42,881 nucleotides of DNA from Candidatus Saccharimonadota bacterium. Lineage in GTDB: Bacteria; Patescibacteriota; Saccharimonadia; Saccharimonadales; Saccharimonadaceae. Both the position numbers and the translations under genes were made by a program. The notes beneath the pieces are model-generated. The model was not told the DNA's origin. It searched no databases and saw only the letters and a program-made list of their open reading frames with translations. The stretch spans positions 1 to 42,881 of the forward strand of contig JAFRBH010000009.1 in NCBI GenBank assembly GCA_017404955.1, in the 5' to 3' direction. Shown piece by piece: positions 7,818-16,371 of the stretch (within the stretch, counting starts at the first letter, position 1; every line of letters starts with the position of its first letter).

Positions 7818-8912
7818 ATGGGTAGATTCATAGAGGTTGACACCAAGACATTTATTAGATTTTGGCTAGTTGTGGCCGCGATGGCAGTCATTGTTTTATT
7901 ACTTGGGCAAGCACTCACAGGTCTTTTAATCGTGGGCGCAGCACTGTTTTTAGCGCTTGCAATTTGGCCATTAGTTAAAAAGGTAGACAAGGCTTTAAAT
8001 AAGAAGAAAAGCCGATTGGGGCTTTCTGCTGGTCTAGTAGTAGGCGGTGTGGTGTTAGCATTAGTGTTCGCAGTAATCGTGATTGCACCTGCGTTAATTA
8101 CCGAAACCTCACGCGTAGTTTCTACCGCCCCGGAACAGATACAGAAAACTATTTCTTCCTGGGATGGATTGAATGATTTTGGCAAAATGTTTGGGATTGA
8201 TGACGCCAGAGCTCAGATTATCAATATGATCAAACAATTCTCTGCTAATTTATTGCCTTCTATTCCACAAACACTTTTTGCTAGTATTGGCGCAGTCGGA
8301 AGCGCGCTAGCAAGTTTAATTCTGGTGGTGGTGCTTACTATTCTATTCCTAACACAAGGCCCAGCTTTGCTTAACTCTTTCTGGAAGAAGATGGACGACA
8401 AAAATAGCAAGAAAACTGCTCTTGCTCAACGTATCACTAGCAAACTTGCTAATGTCGTGGCCAAATATGTGACTGGTCAGGTCCTGGTAGCAGTACTAGA
8501 TGGTATTGTTGCTGGACTGGCAGTATTTATCTTGTCTTTGATTTTTGGCTTTTCTTCTGGTCTGGCGCTTCCTATGGGTATGATTGCGATGATTTTCTAT
8601 CTTATACCGATGTTTGGGCCAATCATTACTGCTATATTGGTTTCGTTGATTTTGTTCTTTTCTGCCCCGTTTGCGGCGTTATCCTTCCTCGTTTTCTACA
8701 TCGTTTATGAACAGATCGAAAATAACGTAATTGCGCCAAAAATCCAAGGGAATTCCTTATCTCTTCCACCACTCATTATTCTTTGTTCTATCGTGATTGG
8801 TATGTATATGTTCGGCCTGGTTGGCGCAATCATTTCCATCCCAATCGCTGGCTGTATCAAAGTTTTGGTTGATGAGTATCCCAATATTCGAACATTAAGA
8901 AACTCTGCATAG
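7818..8912 (+). CDS. AI-2E-family (UPF0118) permease
   Basis: The 364-residue membrane protein has about eight hydrophobic segments: two N-terminal hairpins, a soluble helical stretch (about 95-150), then a C-terminal bundle containing GLALPMGMIAMIFYLIPMFG and YEQIENNVIAPKIQGNSL. The latter is the hallmark of the AI-2E/UPF0118 family, whose members include sodium-proton antiporters and putative autoinducer exporters. Substrate cannot be assigned. Unlike trpS upstream, it has TATAAT followed by a GGAGG ribosome binding site 4 nt before the ATG. Confidence 0.9.
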   Translation: MGRFIEVDTKTFIRFWLVVAAMAVIVLLLGQALTGLLIVGAALFLALAIWPLVKKVDKALNKKKSRLGLSAGLVVGGVVLALVFAVIVIAPALITETSRVVSTAPEQIQKTISSWDGLNDFGKMFGIDDARAQIINMIKQFSANLLPSIPQTLFASIGAVGSALASLILVVVLTILFLTQGPALLNSFWKKMDDKNSKKTALAQRITSKLANVVAKYVTGQVLVAVLDGIVAGLAVFILSLIFGFSSGLALPMGMIAMIFYLIPMFGPIITAILVSLILFFSAPFAALSFLVFYIVYEQIENNVIAPKIQGNSLSLPPLIILCSIVIGMYMFGLVGAIISIPIAGCIKVLVDEYPNIRTLRNSA

Positions 8913-8917
8913 AAAGT

Positions 8918-8946
8918 AAAAACCGGCGCTTCAAGCGTCGGTTTTT
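8918..8946. terminator. Bidirectional terminator
   Basis: AAAACCG-CGC pairs with GCG-CGGTTTT around a short loop, with one G-T pair. T runs on both strands serve the permease (plus) and the convergent CHAP-like gene (minus). Confidence 0.85.
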
Positions 8947-8953
8947 TGGTGAG

Positions 8954-9607
8954 TTACGCTATTTGTATCCAGATGAACCGTTTAGCACGATCCTGAGACA
9001 CTCGGTATGTGTGATCCTGGTAGGTTGAATATTCAATTAAACTACCGGTTCTTCTCTCGAGCCATACCACTAGCCCATGGCCATGATCAGCGGTTTCATC
9101 TCTCAAAATGCCAATATAGTGGTACCCGTATTCGGGCGTGGTTACAATTTTACTGAAGCCATTGGCCCGCAAAACCGAAACCCAATTATTGGCATCTCTC
9201 GCGTTGGCATTATAGCGGATCCATTTACCAGTGTATCCATAAATCATGCAAGCGCAGTATGAAGTCGCGTACTTCACCACCATGCCGGATGGGTCTGAAA
9301 CCAGCGAATAGCTTTCCTCTTCATCGTTTTCGTCCCAGTTGGCAAAATCCGGGTGGCACAGCGGCCATGGATACGGATCAACCATGCGAGGATTCTCCTC
9401 GTGAAGCTGCAGTATCTCTCGCCAGTTCTTGCTATTACAATACCTCTTTGTTGCCAAACGATATAGGCTGCGATGGAAGTATCTACTGTAGCGATTCTTA
9501 TTGACTGCAGTAATAGACTTCATAGCGTGAAGATTTACTCGCCCAACCTTTTTCCATTCGCGGCAGGTTTTCACCTTTTGCGTACTACTCTTTTTGTGCT
9601 TGTTCAT
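8954..9607 (-). CDS. CHAP-like domain protein without signal peptide
   Basis: The 217-residue protein starts with a very basic 60-residue region, then an acidic DENDEEE patch. The C-terminal part (about 105-217) resembles a CHAP amidase/peptidase fold: a cysteine in YATSYCACMIY followed by NARDANNWVSVLRANGF, then HGHGLVVWLE and SLIEYSTY. In CHAP enzymes the cysteine and histidine cleave peptidoglycan peptides. The match is by pattern only. No signal peptide is visible, which is unusual for a wall hydrolase. The start at 9607 is chosen over an upstream one because GGGGGTG lies 5 nt before it. Confidence 0.55.
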   Translation of the reverse strand: MNKHKKSSTQKVKTCREWKKVGRVNLHAMKSITAVNKNRYSRYFHRSLYRLATKRYCNSKNWREILQLHEENPRMVDPYPWPLCHPDFANWDENDEEESYSLVSDPSGMVVKYATSYCACMIYGYTGKWIRYNANARDANNWVSVLRANGFSKIVTTPEYGYHYIGILRDETADHGHGLVVWLERRTGSLIEYSTYQDHTYRVSQDRAKRFIWIQIA

Positions 9608-9655
9608 TTTTTCACCCCCTATCGGATTTGAACACGAAACCAAGTATGTGTCTAT

Positions 9656-9683
9656 ATTATATCACACTACCTCTTAAAGTCAA
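9656..9683 (-). promoter_or_regulatory. Promoter of the CHAP-like gene
   Basis: The minus strand has TTGACT (9678-9683), 16 nt and TATAAT (9656-9661), abutting the cysS stop codon. Confidence 0.65.
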
Positions 9684-9684
9684 G

Positions 9685-11046
9685 TTAGCTCAGATATTGC
9701 CATCTTGGGCCGTCGGCAGTATCTAAAATAGTAATGTTGTCTTTTACTAGTTCGTCTCTAATTTTGTCAGCGGTGGCGAAGTCTTTGGCTTTCCTTGCTT
9801 CTTCGCGGGCCTCAATTTTGTCTGCTAGTTCAGCAGTCCTGTCAGGAGTAGAATTGAGCAAGTCTAAACCGAGTAACCTATCAATATAGTCCCAATCTTC
9901 TAGTTTTAAGCAAGTGTTGTCAATTTGGGCTAAGATTTCTGAGGAATTAAGGTTGTTCGAAGCAGATTTTAGAGCTTCGATTTCAGAGAATTTCTTCTCA
10001 GAACAGTCGGAAAAATCCTTAGATTGGTAGGCGAGTGCAATGCGATTTCGCCAGTTCAATCTCCTAGTTTTGGCGGCAGCAAGATCATCGAAGCTGAAGT
10101 TGCGCTCGCCTCGGTAGTGACCTTGTAAAACCCACATCTTGAAATCAAGTGGCGTAAAGCCTCTCTCTTTTAAATCGTCTAAGGTGAAAATATTGCCAAG
10201 GGATTTAGAAATTTTCTCGCCATCGATAGTAATGAAATTACAGTGCAGCCAGTAGTTGGCAAGTTTAGCATCAAATGCTGCCTCGGTTTGCGCGATCTCA
10301 TTGGTATGATGAACTGGGATATGATCAATGCCGCCAGTGTGAATATCAATTGGCAGGCCCAGTACTGTTTTAATGATGGTAGAGCATTCTAGGTGCCAAC
10401 CTGGGTAACCGGGACGGCCGAGATATTCCCATTGCATAGCGTGGTCTTCGCCTGGTTTCACAAATTTCCAGACTGCAAAATCAGAGACATTCTTTTTTTC
10501 GCTATTAAATTTTACTCTAGCGCCAGCGCGCATTTGGTCTAAATCAAGTTTGGCAAAATCGGCATAAGTTTTGAACTTGCTAGTGTCAAAATAAATACCA
10601 TCAGAAGTCTCATAAGTATAGCCTTTTTCGGTTAGAAGATTGACTAGTTTAATATCTTCGTCAATGTAATCTGTGGCCCTAGCAATCTTAGTTGGTTCTA
10701 CCAAATTTAAGCTGCGAAAATCTCGAAGAAAGGCAGCACCGTAAAAATCAGCGATTTCCCAGACAGTCTTACCTTCCTTTTTAGCGCCTTTTTCAAGCTT
10801 ATCTTCGCCTTCATCGGCATCAGAAGCAAGATGGCCGACATCGGTAAGATTGAGCACGCGATTTACTTTAAACCCAGAAAGCTCTAGGGTGCGAACTAAG
10901 AAGTCCCAGTAAATGTAAGAAGTAAGGTTGCCGATATGGGCATAGCTATAAACTGTCGGCCCGCAAGTATAGATTTTAACATTGTCTTTTTCGATTGGCT
11001 GGAATTCATCTAGGGATTTAGTCAGTTGGTTGTATAGCTTAATCAT
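9685..11046 (-). CDS. cysS: Cysteinyl-tRNA synthetase
   Basis: The 453-residue class I synthetase keeps the zinc site that selects cysteine: C28 in CGPTVY, the cysteine of WHLECSTI, and the histidine and glutamate of HTGGIDHIPVHHTNE. The HIGH-type motif is YAHIGN and the KMSKS-type motif is KISKSLGN. The length is normal for the family. Its ATG overlaps the TGA of the upstream DHH gene (ATGA), so the two are translationally coupled. Confidence 0.97.
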   Translation of the reverse strand: MIKLYNQLTKSLDEFQPIEKDNVKIYTCGPTVYSYAHIGNLTSYIYWDFLVRTLELSGFKVNRVLNLTDVGHLASDADEGEDKLEKGAKKEGKTVWEIADFYGAAFLRDFRSLNLVEPTKIARATDYIDEDIKLVNLLTEKGYTYETSDGIYFDTSKFKTYADFAKLDLDQMRAGARVKFNSEKKNVSDFAVWKFVKPGEDHAMQWEYLGRPGYPGWHLECSTIIKTVLGLPIDIHTGGIDHIPVHHTNEIAQTEAAFDAKLANYWLHCNFITIDGEKISKSLGNIFTLDDLKERGFTPLDFKMWVLQGHYRGERNFSFDDLAAAKTRRLNWRNRIALAYQSKDFSDCSEKKFSEIEALKSASNNLNSSEILAQIDNTCLKLEDWDYIDRLLGLDLLNSTPDRTAELADKIEAREEARKAKDFATADKIRDELVKDNITILDTADGPRWQYLS

Positions 11047-12062
11047 AAGTTTTCCTTGATGCTCATTATGGCGTTAATTAGTTCGTGAACGGTATCTTCG
11101 TAAGAGATGTCGTAAGTACGAAAACCGGCAGCGTAAGGATGCCCGCCGCCGCCAAAGTACTCGGCAATTTTATCCGCATAGGCAAAATCTGAAGTAGTTC
11201 TAATCTTTCCAGTGACCTTACCATCTGGATAGGTTTTAATAGCAACTGCGATCTCCACACCTTCTACCATACGCAATTCTTCAAGAATCAAAACATTTGG
11301 GTTATATTGATCGGAATATTCGGTAATATCTTCCCAAGGAATGTGAACAGTAACGAGTGACCCTTCCAGATAATATTCTACGCGCTTGATTAGGTCAGCT
11401 TTATAATCTAAGATTTTTGGGGTTTTCTTAGAAAAGTCGCGCCTTTTATCATCTAGCTTTGCGACTTCAAGGCCACGTGAGACCAGATCAGCAATTACTT
11501 TGAACGTATCAGAGGTAGTGGTGGGCGAAGTTAGGCCTAGAGTGTCGGACAGAATACCGTAATAGAGATATTCAGCGGCTTTCTTCTGAGTCTCATAATT
11601 TTCGTCAGTATCTTTTAACGGCTCTTTTGCTAATAACCCCTGTTCGATAGCTATTTTATAGATTAAATCACAACAGGCTGGTAAAGTCTGAATTAATCCC
11701 TGGTGGGCAAAATGCAAATCATCTTCGGTTTCGTGATGATCGAGCACGAAAACTGGGTAGTTTTCTAAGCGATTTTTGATGGCTGGCTCTTCTAGGAGCT
11801 TAGAAAGTAATACTTCGGCGGCAGTATCAACAATAATGTAGCCATCGGCATTAAAATCAAATTCCAAAGAGACTCTGGACCAGTCATCAAAGTATCTTAA
11901 GTATTTTGGAATTTCTACTGGGCAGTATAGAGATACTTCGTGATCTTTTAGAAGATAATCAAGCGCCAAAGCAGAACCCAAAGAGTCACCATCTGGGTTT
12001 TCAGCTTGAATTACGCAGATTTTCTGCTTATCCTTCAAAAAATCAGAAAAAGTATTATACAT
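11043..12062 (-). CDS. DHH-family phosphoesterase, NrnA-like nanoRNase/pAp phosphatase
   Basis: The 339-residue protein has the DHH pattern in order: NPDGDSLGSALAL, a DTAAE segment, DHHETED, and the C-terminal DHHA1 glycine motif FGGGGHPYAAGF. These place it with NrnA-type enzymes that remove nucleotides from short RNAs and dephosphorylate pAp; a cyclic-di-nucleotide role is also possible. The start at 12062 is favoured because TATAAT (12069-12074 on minus) lies 6 nt before it. That box overlaps the rmuC stop codon. It is first in an operon with cysS. Confidence 0.9.
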   Translation of the reverse strand: MYNTFSDFLKDKQKICVIQAENPDGDSLGSALALDYLLKDHEVSLYCPVEIPKYLRYFDDWSRVSLEFDFNADGYIIVDTAAEVLLSKLLEEPAIKNRLENYPVFVLDHHETEDDLHFAHQGLIQTLPACCDLIYKIAIEQGLLAKEPLKDTDENYETQKKAAEYLYYGILSDTLGLTSPTTTSDTFKVIADLVSRGLEVAKLDDKRRDFSKKTPKILDYKADLIKRVEYYLEGSLVTVHIPWEDITEYSDQYNPNVLILEELRMVEGVEIAVAIKTYPDGKVTGKIRTTSDFAYADKIAEYFGGGGHPYAAGFRTYDISYEDTVHELINAIMSIKENL

Positions 12063-12069
12063 ACCCCTA

Positions 12070-13260
12070 TTATACCTCAATATCACCAATTAGTTTAGTG
12101 CTGTCTTTTTCGGGGAGAGCTTCGACATTTTTGAGCTTCTTTTCGATTACACGAGAGGTGGTAGCAGCAGATTCAATCTTGTTGGCGCTTTCTATTAATT
12201 TCTTATGTGTAGCATCAAGTAGGTCACCAAATTTGCCGAATTGGGCCTTTACAGCCCCTAGAACCTGCCAAACTTCAGAAGAGCGTTTCTCTATTGCTAC
12301 AGATTTAAAGCCCATCAGAAGGCCGTTTAGGGCCACCGGGAGGGTTGATGGTGAGGTAATACTAACATGATATTCTTGCCTAATCTTATCAGAGAGACCA
12401 GGAATACGAAGAATTTCAGCATAGAGGCTCTCTGTTGGTACAAACATAATGCCAAAATCAGTCGTAGCTGGTGGGTCAAGGTATTTGCTGGAGATCTTTT
12501 TGGCTTGCTCTTTAACATCGGTAGCGAGGGCTTTAGAATACTTATCGATGTCCTCTTTACTACCCTTGTCATAAGCAGCAATCAAGCGAGAATAGTTCTC
12601 TACCGGGAATTTACTATCGATTGGCAAGTAGATCGTGCTATCTTCGTCTTTTCCTGGCATTTTAATAGCAAACTCTACTCTATCAGATGATCCTTTGATG
12701 GTAGCAATGTTTTCTTCGTATTGGGAAGGGTTTAGAATGTCAGAGATAATAGAGCCGAGCTGGACTTCACCATAAATACCGCGAGTTTTAACGCCTTCCA
12801 TCACTTTTTTAAGATCGCCAACCCCTGTAGCGAGGTTCTTCATCTCGCCAAGACCTTGGTAGACCTGAGTAAGTTGGCCAGAGATGGTTTTGAAACTCTC
12901 ATTAAAACGTTTTTCAACACTAGCTTTGAGCTTCTCATCAACGGTTTCGCGCATCTCCTCAAGTTTTTTGGTGTTTTCATCTTGGAGATTTTTCACTCTG
13001 GCATCAACAGTTTTCTGAATAGTTTGGAGATTTTCAGAGATCTCTTTGCGATTTTCACGAAATTCACCAGAAATTTTGGGCGTGAGTTTATCTACTTCTG
13101 ATTCAATTCTGATCATACGCTCGTCGAGTTTTTTGGTGCGTTCAGCAACTTCTTCGGCTAGTTTTTCGGCATCAGCAGAAGAAGCTTTGGGTTTTCTGAC
13201 TAGGAGAACGACCAAAAGTATTAAATTGGCTGCTCCTAAAATTACTAATGCTATTTCCAT
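12070..13260 (-). CDS. rmuC: RmuC-family DNA recombination protein
   Basis: The 396-residue protein has an N-terminal membrane helix (about 3-20), a long coiled coil (about 28-130) and the RmuC domain, with TRGIYGEVQLGSI and later PIDSKFPVENYSRL. In Escherichia coli rmuC was identified through its effect on the rate of inversion at short inverted repeats; the domain is nuclease-like. The start at 13260 is supported by TATACT 6 nt upstream, so the gene is probably leaderless. An apparent ATG further upstream would not be transcribed from it. The stop codon overlaps the promoter of the next gene. Confidence 0.92.
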   Translation of the reverse strand: MEIALVILGAANLILLVVLLVRKPKASSADAEKLAEEVAERTKKLDERMIRIESEVDKLTPKISGEFRENRKEISENLQTIQKTVDARVKNLQDENTKKLEEMRETVDEKLKASVEKRFNESFKTISGQLTQVYQGLGEMKNLATGVGDLKKVMEGVKTRGIYGEVQLGSIISDILNPSQYEENIATIKGSSDRVEFAIKMPGKDEDSTIYLPIDSKFPVENYSRLIAAYDKGSKEDIDKYSKALATDVKEQAKKISSKYLDPPATTDFGIMFVPTESLYAEILRIPGLSDKIRQEYHVSITSPSTLPVALNGLLMGFKSVAIEKRSSEVWQVLGAVKAQFGKFGDLLDATHKKLIESANKIESAATTSRVIEKKLKNVEALPEKDSTKLIGDIEV

Positions 13261-13276
13261 AGTTCTAGTATAGCAC

Positions 13277-13302
13277 AAAAAGGGCGGCCTTGGTGGTCGC
13301 CC
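13277..13302 (-). terminator. Terminator of the GH73-like gene
   Basis: On the minus strand GGGCGACC and GGCCGCCC form an 8-bp stem with one mismatch, followed by TTTTT. Confidence 0.8.
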
Positions 13303-13308
13303 TGAGTG

Positions 13309-13854
13309 CTATTCTGCTGTTACTGCAGTAAATAGCGCAATGTACCCCCTTGAGCTGGGAAGATTATGCTCGTCGCGGTAATCTTCTACCGCTCTTACAA
13401 AAGGCCTAACTTTGGCAATATAATAGTCGGGATCAGGGTTATATCCTGCTCTAACTATAGCCTCAAAGAACTTTTGGGGGTTATCTCGATAGAGTAATGC
13501 ATTGCTGGAGGTATAGCATTTTTGTTCAAATAGGTTTTGGTAAAATGCTTCCCAGCCCTCTTCATCGGTAGCGAAGTTCTGATTGCCAGATTTTCCGCCG
13601 GATAGGCCATGGAAATTGTGGCGCTTTATTGCGCTGTACGAAGTGCCTTGGCCAGACTCAAAAATGGCAATAGCCATAGCGGTTTCCCACGGAATATCGT
13701 ATTTCGCGCCATTTCTAATGGCAATGTTGGAATATTTTTCAATAAAAGCTATACGCTCTTCGCTTAAACCTTGCGCGTAAGAGGTCTTAGGCATTAACCC
13801 CCCGCCTAATAATACGGCTAAAACAATAACAACAGCTACTTTTCTAAGGTACAT
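13309..13854 (-). CDS. Secreted GH73-like N-acetylglucosaminidase
   Basis: The 181-residue protein has a signal peptide (residues 1 to about 27, ending SYA-Q), then a glucosaminidase-type domain. AIFESGQGTS holds the predicted catalytic glutamate (E66), NFHGLSG corresponds to the family's N-x-F/H-G-[IL] motif, and the repeated tyrosines of YNPDPDYYIAKV match the end of the fold. These enzymes cut glycan strands of peptidoglycan. In an epibiotic lineage the target could be its own wall or that of the host. It is a separate unit with promoter, AAAGGAGGACC ribosome binding site and terminator. Confidence 0.85.
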   Translation of the reverse strand: MYLRKVAVVIVLAVLLGGGLMPKTSYAQGLSEERIAFIEKYSNIAIRNGAKYDIPWETAMAIAIFESGQGTSYSAIKRHNFHGLSGGKSGNQNFATDEEGWEAFYQNLFEQKCYTSSNALLYRDNPQKFFEAIVRAGYNPDPDYYIAKVRPFVRAVEDYRDEHNLPSSRGYIALFTAVTAE

Positions 13855-13883
13855 AGGTCCTCCTTTGAATCTACAACAGATAC

Positions 13884-13898
13884 GGGCAAAATTTGCCC
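13884..13898. repeat. Perfect palindrome in the 5' leader
   Basis: GGGCAAA and TTTGCCC flank a single central base. It lies between the predicted transcription start and the ribosome binding site of the GH73-like gene, as an operator or leader hairpin would. Confidence 0.5.
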
Positions 13899-13907
13899 AA
13901 CCGTGCT

Positions 13908-13936
13908 ATTTTAACATCGAGATAATAAAAAGTCAA
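13908..13936 (-). promoter_or_regulatory. Promoter of the GH73-like gene
   Basis: The minus strand has TTGACT (13931-13936), a 17-nt spacer and TAAAAT (13908-13913). Confidence 0.7.
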
Positions 13937-13943
13937 GAATATT

Positions 13944-14549
13944 TTAGAGATTGGTACGATTTTCTAAAGCTGCAGAAAGCGTAATCTGATCGGCATAGGA
14001 TAGATCTACTCCTAGAGGTAGGCCGCGAGCAAGACGAGTGATCTTGAGCTTTGGGTATTTTTCTAAAAGAGTCTTCTGAAGCAAAAGAGCGGTAGATTCA
14101 CCTTCCACAGAGGGGTTAGTAGCGATAATTACCTCTTTTGCTTTGTCGTTTTCAACACGAGAGAGTAATTCTTTAATGTGGAGCTGATCAGGAGTGATAC
14201 CATCGATTGGGGAAATTGCACCCCCTAGAACATGATAGGTGCCATGATAACCTTTTGTTTGCTCAATAGCATAAATATCTAGAGGTTCTTCTACTACCAA
14301 AATAGTAGTTTTGTCGCGAGTAGGGTCATCGTATAGAGGGGAAACCTCTTCTGAGCCATCAATTAGAGCGAAAGTAACAGGACAAGATTTGACTCCACTA
14401 TGAAGATTTTCTAAAGACTTAGAGATGTTGTCGCTCAAATTTTTATTGGCACGAAAAAGATAATAGGCATAACGTTCTGCGGTGCGCGGGCCAACACCAG
14501 GAAGGGCGCCTAGTGCGTCAATTGCATTTTGAAGAGCTTTTGGAAGCAT
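13944..14549 (-). CDS. recR: Recombination protein RecR, zinc ligands lost
   Basis: The 201-residue protein starts with a helix-hairpin-helix (LPGVGPRTAERYAYYL, 16-31), then the position of the C4 zinc finger, then a Toprim domain (LVVEEPLDIYAIEQT, ATNPSVEGESTA) and the C-terminal LARGLPLGVDLSYAD. RecR forms a clamp that loads RecA with RecO or RecF. The zinc-finger region (53-80) keeps only C56 of the four cysteines; the final CxxC pair is replaced by S and Y. It lies last in an operon after ybaB, with AGGAG 6 nt before the ATG. No terminator follows. Confidence 0.95.
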   Translation of the reverse strand: MLPKALQNAIDALGALPGVGPRTAERYAYYLFRANKNLSDNISKSLENLHSGVKSCPVTFALIDGSEEVSPLYDDPTRDKTTILVVEEPLDIYAIEQTKGYHGTYHVLGGAISPIDGITPDQLHIKELLSRVENDKAKEVIIATNPSVEGESTALLLQKTLLEKYPKLKITRLARGLPLGVDLSYADQITLSAALENRTNL

Positions 14550-14563
14550 TGTTGCTCCTAATA

Positions 14564-14860
14564 TTACATTCCTAGGTTGCCAAGAGCGCCCATCAGAGGC
14601 TTCATCTTGTCTGTAGCAATTTCCTGAGCTTTGGCATAGCCATCGCGGAAACAGTTCTCAATCCAACGTTCGAGCTCATGAATGTCATCAAAATCAATTT
14701 TTTCTGGGTCCAAGGTAACTTTTTTGACCTTAAGTTCACCGTTAATTTGAACTACTACTGCGCCATCGCCAGCTTCGACTTCGACAATCTCGTTCTTAAG
14801 CTCTTTTTGAGCTTTGCGCAATTGGTTTAACATTTTCATTTGGTCCATTGTCTGTCCCAT
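14564..14860 (-). CDS. YbaB/EbfC-family nucleoid-associated protein
   Basis: The 98-residue protein has the family layout: an N-terminal helix (MLNQLRKAQKELKNE), a central sheet with VVVQINGELKVKKVTLDP, and a C-terminal helix with the family's A-K-A/Q-E-A-type pattern. These dimers bind DNA and are usually next to dnaX and recR. Here it precedes recR, while dnaX is further upstream behind dnaB and a glycosyltransferase. Its ATG is 2 nt from the upstream stop codon, with AGGAG inside the end of that gene. Confidence 0.92.
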   Translation of the reverse strand: MGQTMDQMKMLNQLRKAQKELKNEIVEVEAGDGAVVVQINGELKVKKVTLDPEKIDFDDIHELERWIENCFRDGYAKAQEIATDKMKPLMGALGNLGM

Positions 14861-14861
14861 A

Positions 14862-16331
14862 TTAATTCTCCTGTTTTTTAACTCCTTCGTATAGGTATAT
14901 TCTATCAGAATTCATAGATTTTGGCGAGGTGATAATGCGGGAAAGCCCATATTCTAATTCAGTAGGCCATTTGCCCAAGGTTGCAATGCTTTGGGACTGA
15001 GCGTCGGCGTAGATGTTGGAAACTGTAGTAGTGACCGTATAATCAGTCTTATCCTCCAAAATCTTATAAAAATCATAACTTAAAGTGCCGCCCTGAACCA
15101 AGATAGTGGTGTCTTTAGGGACTTTTTCGTAAATCAAAGCTAAATCTTCATTAAATTCATTGGCAACAACTGGGTTATAGCGATAGCCAAATAGGTAGTG
15201 ATTGAGACTAGAAACTATCATGGTACCTAAAATAATGGAAATTGGGATAAGCCCAAAAATGCGCGCATATGGATTCTCTGGGAATAAACCATACCATTTT
15301 TCAAGGATGTAACGAATTCCGTGAGCGGTTAAAATCGCAAAAGGAATAATAATCAGAACTGCAGTGGGCGGCTCGAGTCCAGCTAGGGCAATTGTGAAGA
15401 CGATAAATATAGAGGCAATAGAATTTCTGGAAGCAAAGAAGCCCTTTGCGGTAGATATTAGGCCCGTGAAAGCTAGCGCTAATGAGGCTAAACCGATCAT
15501 CGGCGATAGAAATACGGACTCGATATTTCCGTTCCAGGACAAAAATGGCAAGAAGGCATCCTTGATGTTTGCAAAATAGTGGCCCAACGAGAACTCGTCT
15601 GTAAACGCAAGAGTTTTTAATGATTCTGGATGTTTTAGGAACTCAAAAGTGAAGCCAGCAATCACCCCGGCGGCGAGCAACAAGGCAATTACTATCAGCG
15701 CCTTTGGCAAAGACTTAAGTATAAATCTTAGGTGTGGATGAAGCAAGGCGTATAATGCTACAAATGCTACAAAATAACAGATGTATGGGGTTGTAAGCGA
15801 TAGTAGTACAAAAATACCAAAAAAGATTGTATAGATAGTTTTTGGTAAAGTTTTCCCTTGGATTTTAGAACCTAGCCAAAGCAATAGGGTAGGCCAAAAT
15901 ACTAACATAATAAGCGGTGTGCCCGAGCCAGCTATAAAGAGAAATGGCGCTGACAGCACTGTCAGGATGGATGCGATGATTGCAACGTTATTCTTGAACC
16001 AGCGGTTCAAAAGTAATATAAGCAGGAGTGCCAATATAGCGCCGAGGATGATGCTTGGCAACTTGATGGAGTAAGCAGATAGTCCAAATAGACTAATCGA
16101 GAATTTTTGCAAAAAATGATATGGTAAATCAACAACGTCTCCATCTAGAATAGTCTCTATGGAAGTGTTGTAGGAAGTGACCGCAGACTCCATCTCAGTT
16201 TCAGACAAACCATCTGGGGAAATTAGGGGCATTCCGAAAATTAAACCAAGTAAAGCAATCGCTAGTAGTATATAGCCGATTATAAAACGGTGACGATACA
16301 AGAATAATCTGGAAATGGTTACTTTTTTCAT
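14862..16331 (-). CDS. GT-C fold membrane glycosyltransferase (GT39/ArnT-like)
   Basis: The 489-residue protein has about ten to twelve hydrophobic segments after a basic N-terminus. Its first periplasmic loop holds an acidic SETEMESA motif where GT-C enzymes have their catalytic aspartate or glutamate, and a soluble domain of about 90 residues ends the protein. It is predicted to move a sugar from a polyprenyl-phosphate carrier to a protein or glycan outside the membrane; the acceptor is unknown. TATAAT lies 7 nt before the ATG, suggesting a leaderless message shared with ybaB and recR. Confidence 0.8.
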   Translation of the reverse strand: MKKVTISRLFLYRHRFIIGYILLAIALLGLIFGMPLISPDGLSETEMESAVTSYNTSIETILDGDVVDLPYHFLQKFSISLFGLSAYSIKLPSIILGAILALLLILLLNRWFKNNVAIIASILTVLSAPFLFIAGSGTPLIMLVFWPTLLLWLGSKIQGKTLPKTIYTIFFGIFVLLSLTTPYICYFVAFVALYALLHPHLRFILKSLPKALIVIALLLAAGVIAGFTFEFLKHPESLKTLAFTDEFSLGHYFANIKDAFLPFLSWNGNIESVFLSPMIGLASLALAFTGLISTAKGFFASRNSIASIFIVFTIALAGLEPPTAVLIIIPFAILTAHGIRYILEKWYGLFPENPYARIFGLIPISIILGTMIVSSLNHYLFGYRYNPVVANEFNEDLALIYEKVPKDTTILVQGGTLSYDFYKILEDKTDYTVTTTVSNIYADAQSQSIATLGKWPTELEYGLSRIITSPKSMNSDRIYLYEGVKKQEN

Positions 16332-16371
16332 TAGCTTTATTATATCAGTTCAATATCTATTTTGTCTAGAG

